A DNA stretch of 20,089 nt from the NCBI GenBank assembly GCA_934167365.1, contig CAKPKU010000020.1, forward strand, positions 1 to 20,089. The letters run 5' to 3'. This DNA comes from an uncultured Clostridia bacterium (GTDB lineage Bacteria > Bacillota > Clostridia > TANB77 > CAG-508). Under the pieces are notes generated by a model. That model saw only the letters and a list, made by a program, of their open reading frames with translations. It had not been told where the DNA came from and made no database searches. Each line of letters begins with the position of its first letter. Within the stretch, counting starts at the first letter, position 1. Made by a program: the position numbers and the translations under genes. Of this stretch, positions 1 through 7,419 are shown piece after piece.

Positions 1-134
1 AATAAAAAAAGAAATAAAAAAGAGCAAATAAAAGAATGGAAAAAATAAGAAATAAAATAAATAAAAAAATAAAAAAAGAAATAAAAAAGAGCAAATAAAA
101 GAATGGAAAAAATAAGAAATAAAATAAATAAAAA
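1..134. repeat. 67-bp tandem duplication, two identical units plus a decayed third
   Basis: Bases 1-67 are repeated exactly at 68-134. A third copy starts at 135 and decays after about 20 bases (G to A at 145, then a shift near 156). The unit is almost pure A with scattered T and G. Because 67 is not a multiple of three, each copy shifts the reading frame. Short Lys-rich frames open at ATG 36 and ATG 103; the latter runs to the TAA at 202-204 (33 codons). The likeliest reading is slippage or duplication at the 3' end of a rightward gene lying left of the window, or plain non-coding expansion. No full gene can be called. Confidence 0.85.
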
Positions 135-225
135 AATAAAAAAAAAAATAAAAAATGAACAAATAACGAATGATGAAAATAAGAGTATCGGAAAGTTTGT
201 GTAAGCTTTAAACTTCTTATGATAT

Positions 226-260
226 AAAACATAAATATGAAAAAATTTATTTATGTTTTT
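226..260 (+). terminator. Possible weak terminator hairpin
   Basis: AAAACATAAAT at 226-236 pairs perfectly with ATTTATGTTTT at 249-259 across a 12-nt loop, and five Ts close the right side. The stem is almost all A-T, so it would be weak. It could end the transcript whose last stop codon may be the TAA at 202-204. Confidence 0.4.
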
Positions 261-277
261 AGCTAAATTTAATATAA

Positions 278-300
278 TTGACAAAATGTGATTTTGTCAA
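278..300. repeat. Perfect 10-bp inverted repeat with GTG spacer
   Basis: TTGACAAAAT (278-287) and ATTTTGTCAA (291-300) are perfect reverse complements around GTG. Each arm contains a TTGACA, so the site carries a -35-like hexamer on both strands. No good -10 is seen at the right distance. It could be a hairpin or a protein-binding palindrome. Confidence 0.6.
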
Positions 301-305
301 GAGTT

Positions 306-360
306 GATTTTTAATCCTGCTAAAATTTAAGTTTTAGCAGGATTAAAATCGGCTTTTTTT
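306..360 (+). terminator. Rho-independent terminator (rightward)
   Basis: A perfect 15-bp stem, 311-325 with 332-346, carries the GC-rich core CCTGC/GCAGG. Pairing extends outward to 306 and 350 with one bulged T. The loop is 6 nt. A GGC and then eight Ts (353-360 with preceding context) follow. This is the strongest terminator in the window. It must serve a rightward transcript entering from the left, as no rightward gene inside the window precedes it. Confidence 0.85.
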
Positions 361-423
361 CTATATACTCATGAAAATGAAAAATAAGGACATTTTTCAT
401 GTAGGATAATATAATTTCATTAA

Positions 424-455
424 TAAAAAAATGCGATTTTAAATCGCATTTTTTT
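424..455 (-). terminator. Terminator of the activase gene, near-palindromic
   Basis: A run of As, ATGCGATTT and its reverse complement followed by a run of Ts make a nearly complete palindrome (425-439 with 441-455). On the minus strand it directly follows, and slightly overlaps, the stop codon at 454-456. The A/T runs on both sides mean it could work in both directions. Confidence 0.8.
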
Positions 456-3400
456 ATTTTTTGGAATTATTTTTTTCTTTTTCTAAATTATCTTTAGCTA
501 CTGTCATTAGTAATTTTAAACGGTTTGTCTGATTAGCTTCACTAGCACCAGGATCATAATCAATCGGAGCTATATTAGCATTTGGATATTTATTTCTAAT
601 TGTTTTTATAACGCCTTTTCCTACAACATGGTTAGGTAAACATGCAAATGGTTGAACACATACAATATTTGGAATACCATGTTCTATATATTCAATCATT
701 TCAGCAGTTAAAAACCAACCTTCACCGGTTTGATTTCCGATAGATAAAATATCTTTTACTTTATCTTCAAGTTCCCATATATCACAAGGCAATAAGTATC
801 CTTTTTTTGAGTTGGCTAATGCTTGTCTAGAGTCTTTTTCAAGAATATCTATTAATTTTATTGCATATTTAAATATACTTGCTTTTAAAGATCCCGTTTG
901 AATTAGTTGATTAAATGTAATTTTATGTGTAGCTATAAATTTTACAAATCCCATAAAGTCTGGAAGTATTACTTCAGCTCCTTCTTCTTCTAACTTATCA
1001 GCTACATAGTTGTTTCCAAAAGGATGATATTTTATTAAGACTTCTCCAACTATTCCGACTTTTGGCTTTTCAATTGATGTATCTAATTCAATTTTTTCAA
1101 AGTCATTTACCATTTCATATATAGAATTTTTAAATTCTTTTAAAGTTGATTTTGTAACCAATTTTTTACATTTATCTAGCCATAGATCAAATAATTTTTG
1201 TGTTTCACCTTTGTTTTTTTCATAAGCTCTATTTTTTGATAAAAGCTTTTGTATTAAATCACCTAAAATTACTGATTTAAATAATCTTTCTAAAAATGGT
1301 AATGTAAGCTTAAATCCAGGCATTTTTTCCATTCCTACAACATTAAATGAAATTACTGGTACATTTGCAAATCCTGCATCTTTTAAGGCTTTTCTTATAA
1401 ATCCTATATAATTTGTAGCACGGCATCCTCCTCCAGTTTGAGACATAATAATTGCAGTTTTATTTAAATCATATTTTCCTGATTGTAATGCTTCTATCAT
1501 TTGTCCTGTTGTAAGTATTGATGGATAACAGGCATCATTATTTACATATTTTAATCCAGTTTCTACTGTTTTACTTGTACATTCTCTTAATAATTCAACA
1601 TGATATCCTGAAGCTTTAGCAGCAGCTTCTATAAGTTCAAAGTGAATTGGAGCCATTTGAGGGATTAAAATAGTATAATCTTTATTCATTTCCTTTGTAT
1701 ATATTTTTTTATGAATTCGATAATCACCATTTAAATCTGAATCTTTTTCTTTTTGGCGTTTATTCATACTAGCTAGTAATGATCTTATACGGATTCTTAC
1801 AGCTCCTAAATTATTTATTTCATCAATTTTTATTAATGTATACATTTTTCCGTAACTAGACAAGATTTCTTCTACTTGATCTGTTGTTACGGCATCAACA
1901 CCACAACCAAATGAATTTAATTGTACTAGTTCTAAATTATCTTTTTGTCCAACTAAATCGGCAGCTGCATATAATCTTGCATGAAATGTCCATTGATCAA
2001 CAACTCTTAATGGTCGTTCGGCTTGAGTTAAATGACATACACTATCTTCGGTCAATACACTTAATCCTAGACTTGTTATTAATGTATCAATTCCATGATT
2101 GACTTCTGGGTCTGTATGATAAGGTCTACCTGCAACTACTATTCCTTTTAAGTTGTTATCTTCTAGGTATTTTATTGTTTCTTCACCTTTTGATCTAATA
2201 TCAGACTTAAATCTTTGATATTCTAGTTCTGCCATTTTAGCAGCAGTTAATAATTCTTTTTTTGTAAAGTTATATTTTTTAAATTCAGGTAATTCAAGAA
2301 TTGTTTTTGCTAATTTATCAGCTTCAAAAGGTAAAAATGGGTTTAAAAATTCTATGTTATTTTGTTTTATATCTTCTACATTATTTTTTAATACTTCAGA
2401 ATATGAAATTACTATTGGACAATTATAATGATTGTCTGAATCTTTATATTCTTTTCTAGAGTAAGGTATACAAGGATAAAATATTGTTTTTATTCCTTGT
2501 TTAATTAAACTAACAACATGTCCGTGTGAAAGTTTTGCTGGAAAACATACAGATTCTGATGGCATTGATTCAATGCCTTTTTCATATGTTTTTCTGTTAC
2601 TTTTCTCGGATAAAATAACTCTAAATCCTAAATTTGTTAAAAATGTAAACCAAAATGGATAATCTTCATACATATTTAAAACCCTAGGGATTCCTATTGT
2701 ACCTCTTTTGGCTGATTCCTCTGTTAATGGAATATAATTAAATACACGTTCATATTTGTACTTTATTAAATTTGGCAATTCAGATTTTTTATTTGTAATT
2801 CCAGCACCTTTTTCACATCTATTTCCTGAAATATATCTACTTCCATCATTAAATTTATTAATTGTTAATAGACAATGGTTTTCGCAGTTTTGGCATCTAA
2901 CATGCATTGTATCAACATGCAAATTATCTAATTGGTCATTTTTTAAAATTGTAGAATGATATTCCATATCAAGATTAGACTCATATTGTTCTTTGGCTAA
3001 TAAAGCAGCTCCATATGCACCCATAAGTCCAGCAATATCAGGTCTGATTACGTTTTTTCCTACGATAGTTTCAAATGCCCTTAAAACAGCATCATTATAG
3101 AATGTACCACCTTGAACTACAATTTTATCTCCTAATGTATTTACATCTCTAATTTTCATAACTTTTTGAATAGCATTTTTTATTACAGAATATGACAATC
3201 CAGCTGATATATCTCCAACTGAATAACCTTCTTTTTGAGCTTGTTTTATTTTAGAATTCATAAAAACAGTACAACGTGATCCTAAATCAACAGGATTTCT
3301 TGCTTCTATTGCTGCATTTACAAATTCTTCAATAGATAAATTTAAACTTTTTGCAAATGTTTCTATAAAAGAACCACAACCAGATGAACAAGCTTCATTT

Positions 3401-4722
3401 AGCATTATATTATCTATTGATCCTTTTTTTATTTTTATGTATTTCATGTCTTGACCACCAATGTCAACTATACTTGTAACACCAGGCATGAATTTTTTTG
3501 CAGCTGTATAATGTGCAATTGTTTCAATTTCATTTAAATCAATTTTTAAGGCAGTTTTTATTAGTTGTTCTCCATATCCAGTTACACCGCTAAATCTTAT
3601 GTCTGCTGTTGATGGAAGTTTTTCATACATTTTCTTTAACATATTCATTACACTTTTTAATGGATTTCCTTCATTATTACCATATAATGAATAAAGTAAT
3701 GTTCCTTCATTATCAATTACAACAAGTTTTGTTGTTGTTGAACCTGCATCAATACCAATGAAACAATCACCTGAAAAATTATCTAAAGTTCCTTTTTTTA
3801 CACAATCTTTATTATGTCTTTCTTTAAATTCTTCGTAATCTGCATCAATTGAAAATAAAGGTTTTAATGGAACGGTTGTTGTATCATGAGATTCCCTTAA
3901 AACAGATATTTTACTTTTTAATATTTCATTATTTATTGTTTTATTTTCTACAGAATTTAATGCTGCACCTTTGGCAACAAATAAATGTGCCTCTTCTGGA
4001 ACTATTATTTCATCATCTTTTAAATTTAATGTTTCTATAAATCTTTGTCTTAATTCTGATAAATAATTTAGTGGTCCACCAAGAAATGCTACATTTCCTT
4101 TTATAGGTCTACCACATGCAAGTCCACTTATTGTTTGATTTACAACTGCTTGAAAAATAGAAATTGCGATATCTTCTTTTGCAGCTCCTTCATTTAAAAG
4201 TGGTTGAATATCAGTTTTGGCAAAAACTCCACAACGTGAGGCTATTGGATATATAGTTTTGTGCTTTTTTGCAAGTTCATTTAATCCACTAGCATCTGTG
4301 TCTAAAAGTGAAGCCATTTGATCTATAAATGCTCCAGTACCACCTGCACAAGTTCCATTCATTCTTTGCTCAATAAAATTATCAAAATAAATTATTTTGG
4401 CATCTTCTCCACCTAGCTCTATTACAACATCAGTTTGAGGGATGTAATGTTCTACGGCTTTTTTGCAAGAGACAACTTCTTGTAAAAATGGTAAATCTAA
4501 AAAAGTGGCAGCAGACATTGCACCTGATCCTGTTAAAGAAATTGTAAATTGTGAATTTGGATATTTTTTATTTAGGTTTTCCAAAACATTGCAAACTGTA
4601 TTTTTTGTGTCTGAAAAATGTCTTTCATAATTTTTATATATAATATTTAGATTAGAATCTAAAACAACTATTTTTACTGTAGTTGAACCAACATCTAATC
4701 CTACATGTAAAATTTTATCCAT
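454..4722 (-). CDS. Fused 2-hydroxyacyl-CoA dehydratase activase / dehydratase-like Fe-S protein
   Basis: This 1422-residue protein of the BadF/BadG/HgdC superfamily is a cytoplasmic ATP-driven electron-transfer protein. Two ASKHA-type ATPase domains stand in tandem. Domain 1 (residues 3-256) has GLDVGSTTVK near 8-17, and C125 (NGTCAGGTGAF) with C164 (SRCGVF). Domain 2 (320-577) has GIDAGSTTTK near 323-332, and C445, C449 and C484. A Cys-rich stretch (C610, C613, C617, C636) follows, then a DUF2229/HgdB-like part with C726, C751, C940, C1065, C1100, C1355 and C1361. Known activators are homodimers sharing one 4Fe-4S cluster from two such Cys pairs; here one chain could supply all ligands. The ATG at 4722 is chosen because AAAGGAG lies about 7 nt upstream. 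An ATG 33 bases further upstream has no ribosome binding site. The gene stands alone with its own promoter and terminator. The substrate of these long fusions is not known to me. Confidence 0.9.
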   Translation of the reverse strand: MDKILHVGLDVGSTTVKIVVLDSNLNIIYKNYERHFSDTKNTVCNVLENLNKKYPNSQFTISLTGSGAMSAATFLDLPFLQEVVSCKKAVEHYIPQTDVVIELGGEDAKIIYFDNFIEQRMNGTCAGGTGAFIDQMASLLDTDASGLNELAKKHKTIYPIASRCGVFAKTDIQPLLNEGAAKEDIAISIFQAVVNQTISGLACGRPIKGNVAFLGGPLNYLSELRQRFIETLNLKDDEIIVPEEAHLFVAKGAALNSVENKTINNEILKSKISVLRESHDTTTVPLKPLFSIDADYEEFKERHNKDCVKKGTLDNFSGDCFIGIDAGSTTTKLVVIDNEGTLLYSLYGNNEGNPLKSVMNMLKKMYEKLPSTADIRFSGVTGYGEQLIKTALKIDLNEIETIAHYTAAKKFMPGVTSIVDIGGQDMKYIKIKKGSIDNIMLNEACSSGCGSFIETFAKSLNLSIEEFVNAAIEARNPVDLGSRCTVFMNSKIKQAQKEGYSVGDISAGLSYSVIKNAIQKVMKIRDVNTLGDKIVVQGGTFYNDAVLRAFETIVGKNVIRPDIAGLMGAYGAALLAKEQYESNLDMEYHSTILKNDQLDNLHVDTMHVRCQNCENHCLLTINKFNDGSRYISGNRCEKGAGITNKKSELPNLIKYKYERVFNYIPLTEESAKRGTIGIPRVLNMYEDYPFWFTFLTNLGFRVILSEKSNRKTYEKGIESMPSESVCFPAKLSHGHVVSLIKQGIKTIFYPCIPYSRKEYKDSDNHYNCPIVISYSEVLKNNVEDIKQNNIEFLNPFLPFEADKLAKTILELPEFKKYNFTKKELLTAAKMAELEYQRFKSDIRSKGEETIKYLEDNNLKGIVVAGRPYHTDPEVNHGIDTLITSLGLSVLTEDSVCHLTQAERPLRVVDQWTFHARLYAAADLVGQKDNLELVQLNSFGCGVDAVTTDQVEEILSSYGKMYTLIKIDEINNLGAVRIRIRSLLASMNKRQKEKDSDLNGDYRIHKKIYTKEMNKDYTILIPQMAPIHFELIEAAAKASGYHVELLRECTSKTVETGLKYVNNDACYPSILTTGQMIEALQSGKYDLNKTAIIMSQTGGGCRATNYIGFIRKALKDAGFANVPVISFNVVGMEKMPGFKLTLPFLERLFKSVILGDLIQKLLSKNRAYEKNKGETQKLFDLWLDKCKKLVTKSTLKEFKNSIYEMVNDFEKIELDTSIEKPKVGIVGEVLIKYHPFGNNYVADKLEEEGAEVILPDFMGFVKFIATHKITFNQLIQTGSLKASIFKYAIKLIDILEKDSRQALANSKKGYLLPCDIWELEDKVKDILSIGNQTGEGWFLTAEMIEYIEHGIPNIVCVQPFACLPNHVVGKGVIKTIRNKYPNANIAPIDYDPGASEANQTNRLKLLMTVAKDNLEKEKNNSKK

Positions 4723-4760
4723 AAATTTCTCCTTTTTGCTCAAATATTTGTTCAAAATGT

Positions 4761-4789
4761 ATTGTATATTGAAACTCGAATTTTGTCAA
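4761..4789 (-). promoter_or_regulatory. SigmaA promoter of the activase gene
   Basis: On the minus strand TTGACA (4784-4789) is followed after exactly 17 nt by TACAAT (4761-4766), about 40 nt upstream of the ATG at 4722. One mismatch to consensus in twelve positions makes this a strong housekeeping promoter. It lies in the intergenic region shared with the divergent GerM-domain gene. Confidence 0.8.
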
Positions 4790-4879
4790 ATTAAAAGTGC
4801 TTACAAATATAGGATTTTACGGGAATATTTAGTACTTGTCTGTAATAAGATTTATAAACAAAAAATAGGAGGTATTTAT

Positions 4880-5449
4880 ATGAAATGGACAAAGAAGAAA
4901 ATAGGAGTGATAATCGCCATAGTTGTGATTGTTATTGCGGTTATTATGTTTATTATATCTAATATAGGTATAGAAAAAGTAGATCAAAATGAGATTGCTA
5001 ATGAAATTATTCCTGAAGAAGAAATCTCAGATCAACAATTAAGGGAAACAACAGTATCCCTATATTTTATAAATGGAAATAATGAAATTATTTCAGAAAT
5101 TAGAAAAGTAGATTCAAAAGTTTTGCTAAATAATCCATATTATGAATCAATAAAATTATTATTAGAAGGTCCAACTTCTGAAGATGTCAGAAGTAGTATA
5201 CCTGAAAATACGAAATTAAATAATGTTGTTAGAAATGGAGAGGTATTAGTTATAGATTTTTCAAAGGAATTTATTGAAAATCAAAACGAGAATGTGGAAG
5301 AAGAGGGCTTGGCAATTAGTCAAATTGTTGATACTGTTACACAATTTACTGAAATAAATTCTGTAAAAATACTAATAGATGGGGAAGAAAATAAAGTTTC
5401 AAAATCAGGATCTATTAGATATGAACAAATATTCACTAAAGAGGATTAG
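4880..5449 (+). CDS. Membrane-anchored GerM-domain (spore germination/sporulation) protein
   Basis: The product has 189 residues. A short basic N-terminus (MKWTKKK) precedes one hydrophobic segment (about residues 8-27) that should anchor it in the membrane with the rest outside. An acidic linker (34-55) leads to a single GerMN domain (about 58-168), recognised by YYESIKLLLEGPTSE, a central EVLVIDFSKEF strand and a final SVKILIDGE strand. Such domains occur in GerM of Bacillus (two copies, sporulation and germination) and in many clostridial proteins with one copy. The ATG at 4880 follows AGGAGG by about 8 nt; the frame is open upstream to 4736, but no ribosome binding site supports an earlier start. 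Its exact role is not evident. Its stop overlaps the stop of the small gene on the other strand. Confidence 0.82.
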   Translation: MKWTKKKIGVIIAIVVIVIAVIMFIISNIGIEKVDQNEIANEIIPEEEISDQQLRETTVSLYFINGNNEIISEIRKVDSKVLLNNPYYESIKLLLEGPTSEDVRSSIPENTKLNNVVRNGEVLVIDFSKEFIENQNENVEEEGLAISQIVDTVTQFTEINSVKILIDGEENKVSKSGSIRYEQIFTKED

Positions 5450-5607
5450 TGTTTTCTAATGTTATTTTTTATATATTGAATATCCTTTTTTAAGCATATT
5501 GATTTTTTTAAACAACACATTTTATTTAAAAAATATTCTACATCATAAAGAGATTGCAAATTTAACTTTGATTTTTTTTGATTATTTATTGGAAAGCAAT
5601 TTTTCAT
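5446..5607 (-). CDS. Small hypothetical protein, 53 residues, four cysteines
   Basis: This short gene has an ATG at 5607 preceded by GAAAGGAG with 9-nt spacing, and an uninterrupted frame to TAA at 5446-5448. The protein begins MKNCFPINNQKKSKLNLQS and ends YIKNNIRKH. It is basic (many Lys) with Cys at 4, 31, 32 and 38, and has no membrane segment. The arrangement MCCLKKSICLKKD could bind metal or be redox-active, but I recognise no family. It is convergent with the GerM-domain gene, with a 3-base overlap of stop codons, and divergent from the trmN6-like gene. The good ribosome binding site and lack of any rival gene make it credible. A chance ORF in AT-rich DNA cannot be excluded. Confidence 0.6.
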   Translation of the reverse strand: MKNCFPINNQKKSKLNLQSLYDVEYFLNKMCCLKKSICLKKDIQYIKNNIRKH

Positions 5608-5629
5608 AAAAATTAACTCCTTTCTATAT

Positions 5630-5686
5630 AAAAATACTATGAAATTTATTTGTTTTATTATATAATATTAAATATTTAGTATTTTT
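5630..5686. promoter_or_regulatory. Inverted repeat in a divergent promoter region
   Basis: AAAAATACTA at 5630-5639 and TAGTATTTTT at 5677-5686 are perfect reverse complements, 37 bp apart. Between them sits the palindrome TATTATATAATA (5656-5667), which offers a TATAAT-like -10 on both strands. No good -35 partner is visible on either strand. The position, in the 100 bp between the small leftward gene and the rightward trmN6-like gene, suits a shared control site. Confidence 0.4.
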
Positions 5687-5707
5687 GTTAAGGAGAAATA
5701 AAAAATT

Positions 5708-6457
5708 GTGGAAAATATTTATATAAAAGATGATGAAAGGTTAGATGATTTAGAGCTAAATGGATTAAAAATTATTCAAAAAAAAGATGGTTTTTGCTTT
5801 GGAATTGATAGTGTTTTATTAGCCGATTTTTCAAAAAAAATAAAAAGAGATAGTAATATAATTGATTTAGGAACTGGTACTGGAATTTTAGGAATATTAT
5901 TATGTCAAAAAACGAATTTAAATAGGGTAATTGGGGTAGAAATTCAAGAAGAAATTGCAGATATGGCTAGAAGAACAATTAAGCTAAATAATTTAGAAAA
6001 TAGATTTGAAATATTAAATGATAATATTAAAAATTTAGATAAAAAACTAAAAATTGATTATTATGATGCAATTGTAACGAATCCTCCATATAAAAAAGAA
6101 AATTCAGGAAAAATTAATGAAAAAAATCAAATTAAATTAATTTCCAGACATGAGGTAAAGGCAAATTTAGCTGATTTTATAAGTATTAGCTTTAAATTAT
6201 TAAAGGATAATGGAACATTATTTATGGTTCACAGAGCTGAAAGAATAGTTGATATTATTTCTGAATTAAGAAAAAATAGACTAGAGCCTAAAAGAATTAG
6301 ATTTGTTTTTTCTAACTATGAAAGTGATTCAAAATTAGTATTAATTGAGGCAGTAAAAAATGGAAAATCTTTTGTAAAAATTGAAAAACCTTTATATGTA
6401 TATAATAGTGATGGTACATATACTGATGAAATTTTAAAAATATATAATAAGAAGTAG
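5708..6457 (+). CDS. trmN6: TrmN6/YabB-type methyltransferase (tRNA1(Val) A37 N6-methyltransferase family)
   Basis: This 249-residue cytoplasmic SAM-dependent methyltransferase belongs to the small-domain (MTS) class. An N-terminal strand region (RLDDLELNGLKIIQKKDGFCFGIDSVLLADF, split here as residues 11-28 and 29-41) matches the YabB/YfiC family. The SAM loop DLGTGTGIL is at 53-61, and the N6-adenine-type catalytic NPPY is at 125-128. YfiC methylates A37 of tRNA-Val; YabB homologues sit next to rsmI in Bacillus, as this one does. The start is GTG at 5708: AAGGAG lies 12 nt upstream, slightly long, and an in-frame TAA just before rules out an earlier start. rsmI follows after 9 nt, so the two form an operon. 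The substrate is inferred from family and context. Confidence 0.82.
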   Translation: MENIYIKDDERLDDLELNGLKIIQKKDGFCFGIDSVLLADFSKKIKRDSNIIDLGTGTGILGILLCQKTNLNRVIGVEIQEEIADMARRTIKLNNLENRFEILNDNIKNLDKKLKIDYYDAIVTNPPYKKENSGKINEKNQIKLISRHEVKANLADFISISFKLLKDNGTLFMVHRAERIVDIISELRKNRLEPKRIRFVFSNYESDSKLVLIEAVKNGKSFVKIEKPLYVYNSDGTYTDEILKIYNKK

Positions 6458-6466
6458 GAGTGCAAT

Positions 6467-7288
6467 ATGAGTGGAATATTATATTTGGTGGCAACACCAA
6501 TTGGAAATTTAGAAGATATAACATTGAGGGCAATTCGAGTATTAAAAGAAGTCGATGTAATTGCGGCAGAAGACACAAGACATAGTTTGAAATTACTAAA
6601 TCATTTAGAAATTTCTAAACCATTGATTAGTTATCATAGACATAATGAAGATATAAAAACAAATTTATTAATTGAAAAATTATTAAATGGTGAAAATATT
6701 GCATTAATAACAGATGCGGGAACTCCTGCAATTTCTGACCCAGGAGAATTTATTGTTAAAGAGGCAATTGAAAATGATATACAGATTGTACCAATTCCTG
6801 GTGCATGTGCATTGATTAATGCATTAATCGCATCTGGAATGGATACAAGAGAATTTGTTTTTTATGGTTTTTTACCAATTAATAAAAAATTGAGATTAAA
6901 AAAATTTGAAGAGCTAAAAAAAGAGCAAAAGACAATTATTATTTATGAAGCACCTCATAAAATTGCTACAACTTTAAATGATATATATAAGAATTTAGGT
7001 GATGTACATATAGTATTAGCTAGAGAATTGACAAAAATACATGAAAGTTTTGTACGAGGCAAAGTATCAGAAATACTTGATAATATTGAGAATATTAAAG
7101 GTGAAATAATTATTTTAATAGAGGGTAATAATAATATTGAAGAGCCTGAAAAGCTTGATATGAGTATAGAAGAGCAGTATGAATTATATGAATCTCAAGG
7201 AATGTCAAAAAATGATATTATTAAGAAGATTGCTAGGGAAAATGGTGTAAAGAAAAATGAGATTTATATGAAATTTCTAGAAAAGTAA
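6467..7288 (+). CDS. rsmI: 16S rRNA (cytidine-1402-2'-O)-methyltransferase RsmI
   Basis: RsmI 2'-O-methylates C1402 in the decoding centre of 16S rRNA, together with RsmH at the same nucleotide. The 273-residue protein shows the tetrapyrrole-methylase-like fold: ATPIGNLEDITLRA at 9-22, AEDTRHS at 34-40, SYHRHNE at 55-61, TDAGTPAISDPG at 82-93, PIPGACALINALIASG at 109-124 and FYGFLP at 132-137. The length is normal for the family. The ribosome binding site GTAGGAG overlaps the stop codon of the trmN6-like gene, which points to translational coupling. A terminator follows the stop codon. Confidence 0.96.
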   Translation: MSGILYLVATPIGNLEDITLRAIRVLKEVDVIAAEDTRHSLKLLNHLEISKPLISYHRHNEDIKTNLLIEKLLNGENIALITDAGTPAISDPGEFIVKEAIENDIQIVPIPGACALINALIASGMDTREFVFYGFLPINKKLRLKKFEELKKEQKTIIIYEAPHKIATTLNDIYKNLGDVHIVLARELTKIHESFVRGKVSEILDNIENIKGEIIILIEGNNNIEEPEKLDMSIEEQYELYESQGMSKNDIIKKIARENGVKKNEIYMKFLEK

Positions 7289-7308
7289 ACTTATAAATAA
7301 AGAATATT

Positions 7309-7353
7309 AAAACAGGATATTGTAATTTTAGAATTATTATATCCTGTTTTTAT
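7309..7353 (+). terminator. Rho-independent terminator after rsmI
   Basis: AAAACAGGATAT (7309-7320) pairs with ATATCCTGTTTT (7339-7350). Pairing continues inward, with two mismatches, to AATT/AATT around a TTAG loop, giving a stem of about 19 bp. Five Ts lead into TATAA. It closes the trmN6-like/rsmI operon 20 nt after the rsmI stop. Confidence 0.8.
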
Positions 7354-7419
7354 AATAAATAGTTCTAATACAAATAAACTGGAATAAATTTATGATAAAT
7401 ACATAGAAAAGGTGAGATT

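Larger units (their letters stand above)
135..453. other. Gene-free stretch rich in inverted repeats
   Basis: No supportable gene lies here; only the decayed end of the 67-bp repeat and five successive inverted repeats. These are 226-236/249-259 (11 bp), 278-287/291-300 (10 bp, GTG loop), 306-325/332-350 (about 19 bp with one bulge, a terminator), 370-377/394-401 (8 bp) and 425-439/441-455 (terminator of the leftward gene). The stretch separates whatever lies left of the window from the leftward gene ending at 454. Confidence 0.7.

Noticed and set aside
36..204. Lys-rich micro-ORFs in the 67-bp repeat
   Set aside because: They follow from A-rich repeated DNA, lack ribosome binding sites and change frame with each unit; reported as a finding about the repeat, not as genes.
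4723..4755. Longer N-terminus for the activase (MNKYLSKKEKF)
   Set aside because: These codons cover the ribosome binding site of the ATG at 4722, and no other ribosome binding site precedes 4755.
4736..4879. Longer N-terminus for the GerM-domain protein
   Set aside because: The frame is open but overlaps the divergent promoter region; the ATG at 4880 has a strong AGGAGG and a typical membrane-anchor start.
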